This document shows, in pieces, positions 63,008 through 64,000 of a stretch of DNA of 64,000 nucleotides. Both the position numbers and the translations under genes were made by a program. Below the pieces are notes generated by a model that worked only from the letters and a program-made list of their open reading frames with translations, did not search any database and was not told where the DNA came from. Position 1 is the first letter of the stretch. The number at the start of each line of letters is the position of its first letter. Location: contig UQML01000002.1 of NCBI GenBank assembly GCA_900542265.1, positions 1 to 64,000 of the forward strand, in the 5' to 3' direction. The DNA comes from an uncultured Eggerthella sp. GTDB taxonomy: Bacteria; Actinomycetota; Coriobacteriia; Coriobacteriales; Eggerthellaceae.

Positions 63008-64000
63008 TTAAACTGTTCGCCAAATGGGATTGCTTACCGTGCGAACGTTAATATAGACAATCTTATTGGGGTATTCTTCCATTAACTGAAGAATGACGCG
63101 TTCTTTATCTCGTATGTTTTCAGCATTACCAAAAGCTACTTCAATACCATTATCAAGGGTAAGTGTTGTCGATTGGGCATCCGATGCTGCAACGTTTTTA
63201 ACTCTTCCCGCCAAATCAGTGCTCATACCCGAGATAATAGTCAGCGCATTTTCAATATTGGCATTATCGCAGAGCGTTCCCGCTTCAGGTTTTGAGCCAT
63301 ACGGAACATCAGTAATACGCAAGGCGCGCGCAGCATCATCATAGATGGTTTGAGCAAGCGCTTTGCCTTCTTCTGAATTTTGATCAGGGATTTTCATAAG
63401 CCACATCCCGTCAGAAGAAAGTGCCCAGGTCTCTGATGTGGCTGAATCATCAACTTTCATATCAACAATAGCGGCAATAGTGCGCTCAGTGATGTTGAGA
63501 TTTACCGTATTGGGAAAATTGCGTTCAACATGAGCCTCCAATACCCAAGGATTAGAAGCAAGTCTACTTTCAATACCTGCTGCATCAAGACGCAGAAGCG
63601 TTGTATCACGAGAAATCTGGGCTAATTCAGTCATTTCTTCACTCGTAAGATGTTGCACTCCTGAAACGGTTACTTTTTCAACAGCAAACGTATTGGATTG
63701 ATAGAGCACAAATCCTGCAACACCTAGTAAGACAAGAACTAGCGCACATATTCCTATTACAAGGCGGCGACGCCCTGATTGTGCGCGCTTTGTTTTACGC
63801 ACAGCGCGACTACGTTGCTGGTTTACTTGCGAAACACTGGTTGAACGCAAAGGAGCCTGTGCATTTGTAGGCACGGTTCTTGAGGAGGTCCCTTGCACAC
63901 GTGCACTACCCGCTGAAGCAACGCTTGAGTATCCTTGAGCAGAAGAGCGTTTGCTTGATGATGGTGTACTTCTTCTAATAGAACCACCCCTACTTGGACG
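63008..64000 (-). CDS. ftsQ: Cell division protein FtsQ (5' end outside the window)
   Basis: Divisome membrane protein. The frame stays open to the end of the window, so the true start lies beyond 64000. Visible order: a Ser/Arg-rich cytoplasmic part, one membrane helix (RRRLVIGICALVLVLLGVAG), the POTRA domain starting FAVEKVTVSGVQHLTSEEM, SNPWVLEAHVERNFPNTVNLNITER, and the beta domain ending in IVYINVRTVSNP. The upstream position to ftsZ is standard. Confidence 0.92.
   Translation of the reverse strand, partial: RPSRGGSIRRSTPSSSKRSSAQGYSSVASAGSARVQGTSSRTVPTNAQAPLRSTSVSQVNQQRSRAVRKTKRAQSGRRRLVIGICALVLVLLGVAGFVLYQSNTFAVEKVTVSGVQHLTSEEMTELAQISRDTTLLRLDAAGIESRLASNPWVLEAHVERNFPNTVNLNITERTIAAIVDMKVDDSATSETWALSSDGMWLMKIPDQNSEEGKALAQTIYDDAARALRITDVPYGSKPEAGTLCDNANIENALTIISGMSTDLAGRVKNVAASDAQSTTLTLDNGIEVAFGNAENIRDKERVILQLMEEYPNKIVYINVRTVSNPIWRTV

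Noticed and set aside
1..64000. CRISPR array
   Set aside because: No evenly spaced direct repeats of 24-40 bases seen on either strand.

Overview
The window looks like a chromosomal segment of a strictly anaerobic, low-to-mid GC actinobacterium, most likely of class Coriobacteriia. The clues are actinobacterial-style division genes (ftsQ-ftsZ-pgeF-yggS-sepF-yggT-divIVA), a class A RNase P RNA, a class I two-subunit fumarase, ThyX, and a Tat-exported selenocysteine formate dehydrogenase with its own selA-selB-selC set. I cannot name the species. I see no CRISPR array, prophage or insertion sequence; almost everything is functional housekeeping or metal-cofactor biology.

Layout. 1-5256 (+): molybdate ABC transporter modABC followed by molybdopterin genes moaA and moaC. 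5265-15436 (-): mogA, moeA, an FmdE-family protein, a His8-tailed methyltransferase, fdhD, fdhE and the formate dehydrogenase subunits fdhC, fdhB, fdhA. fdhA contains an in-frame UGA (Sec) followed by a clear SECIS hairpin. 16000-19666 (+): selA (split by a one-base frameshift), selB and tRNA-Sec. 19814-35622 (-): tRNA-Thr, a PflX-like radical SAM protein, a His-tailed dehydrogenase-like protein, two DegV proteins, pncB, ricT, holB, tmk, fumarase, malate dehydrogenase, topA, a DUF1385 membrane protein and thyX. 35787-42210: a rubredoxin-fused flavin reductase, L31 and a FecBCD-type transporter locus with FmdE, a methyltransferase and a His-rich ATPase. 42304-50662 (-): metG, sppA, rho, transaldolase, nfo, recN. 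50890-52302 (+): cca. 52336-56812 (-): thiamine genes with a TPP riboswitch. 56880-57221 (+): rnpB. 57588-64000 (-): the division cluster, running off the end inside ftsQ.

How it fits together. The first 20 kb form one biochemical unit: import molybdate, build Moco, make selenocysteine, and assemble a membrane-bound formate dehydrogenase facing outward. A nearly identical long palindrome lies upstream of modA and in the fdhA/selA intergenic region, which suggests one regulator for the whole unit. A second metal system sits at 37-42 kb: two dyads of the form GTGTTAC-N13-(G/A)TAACA, resembling the NikR box described for Geobacter, precede the binding protein gene and the FmdE-permease-ATPase-methyltransferase operon, so a nickel uptake system is the best guess. 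FmdE plus a methyltransferase of the same family occurs in both units and is the most interesting uncharacterised pairing here.
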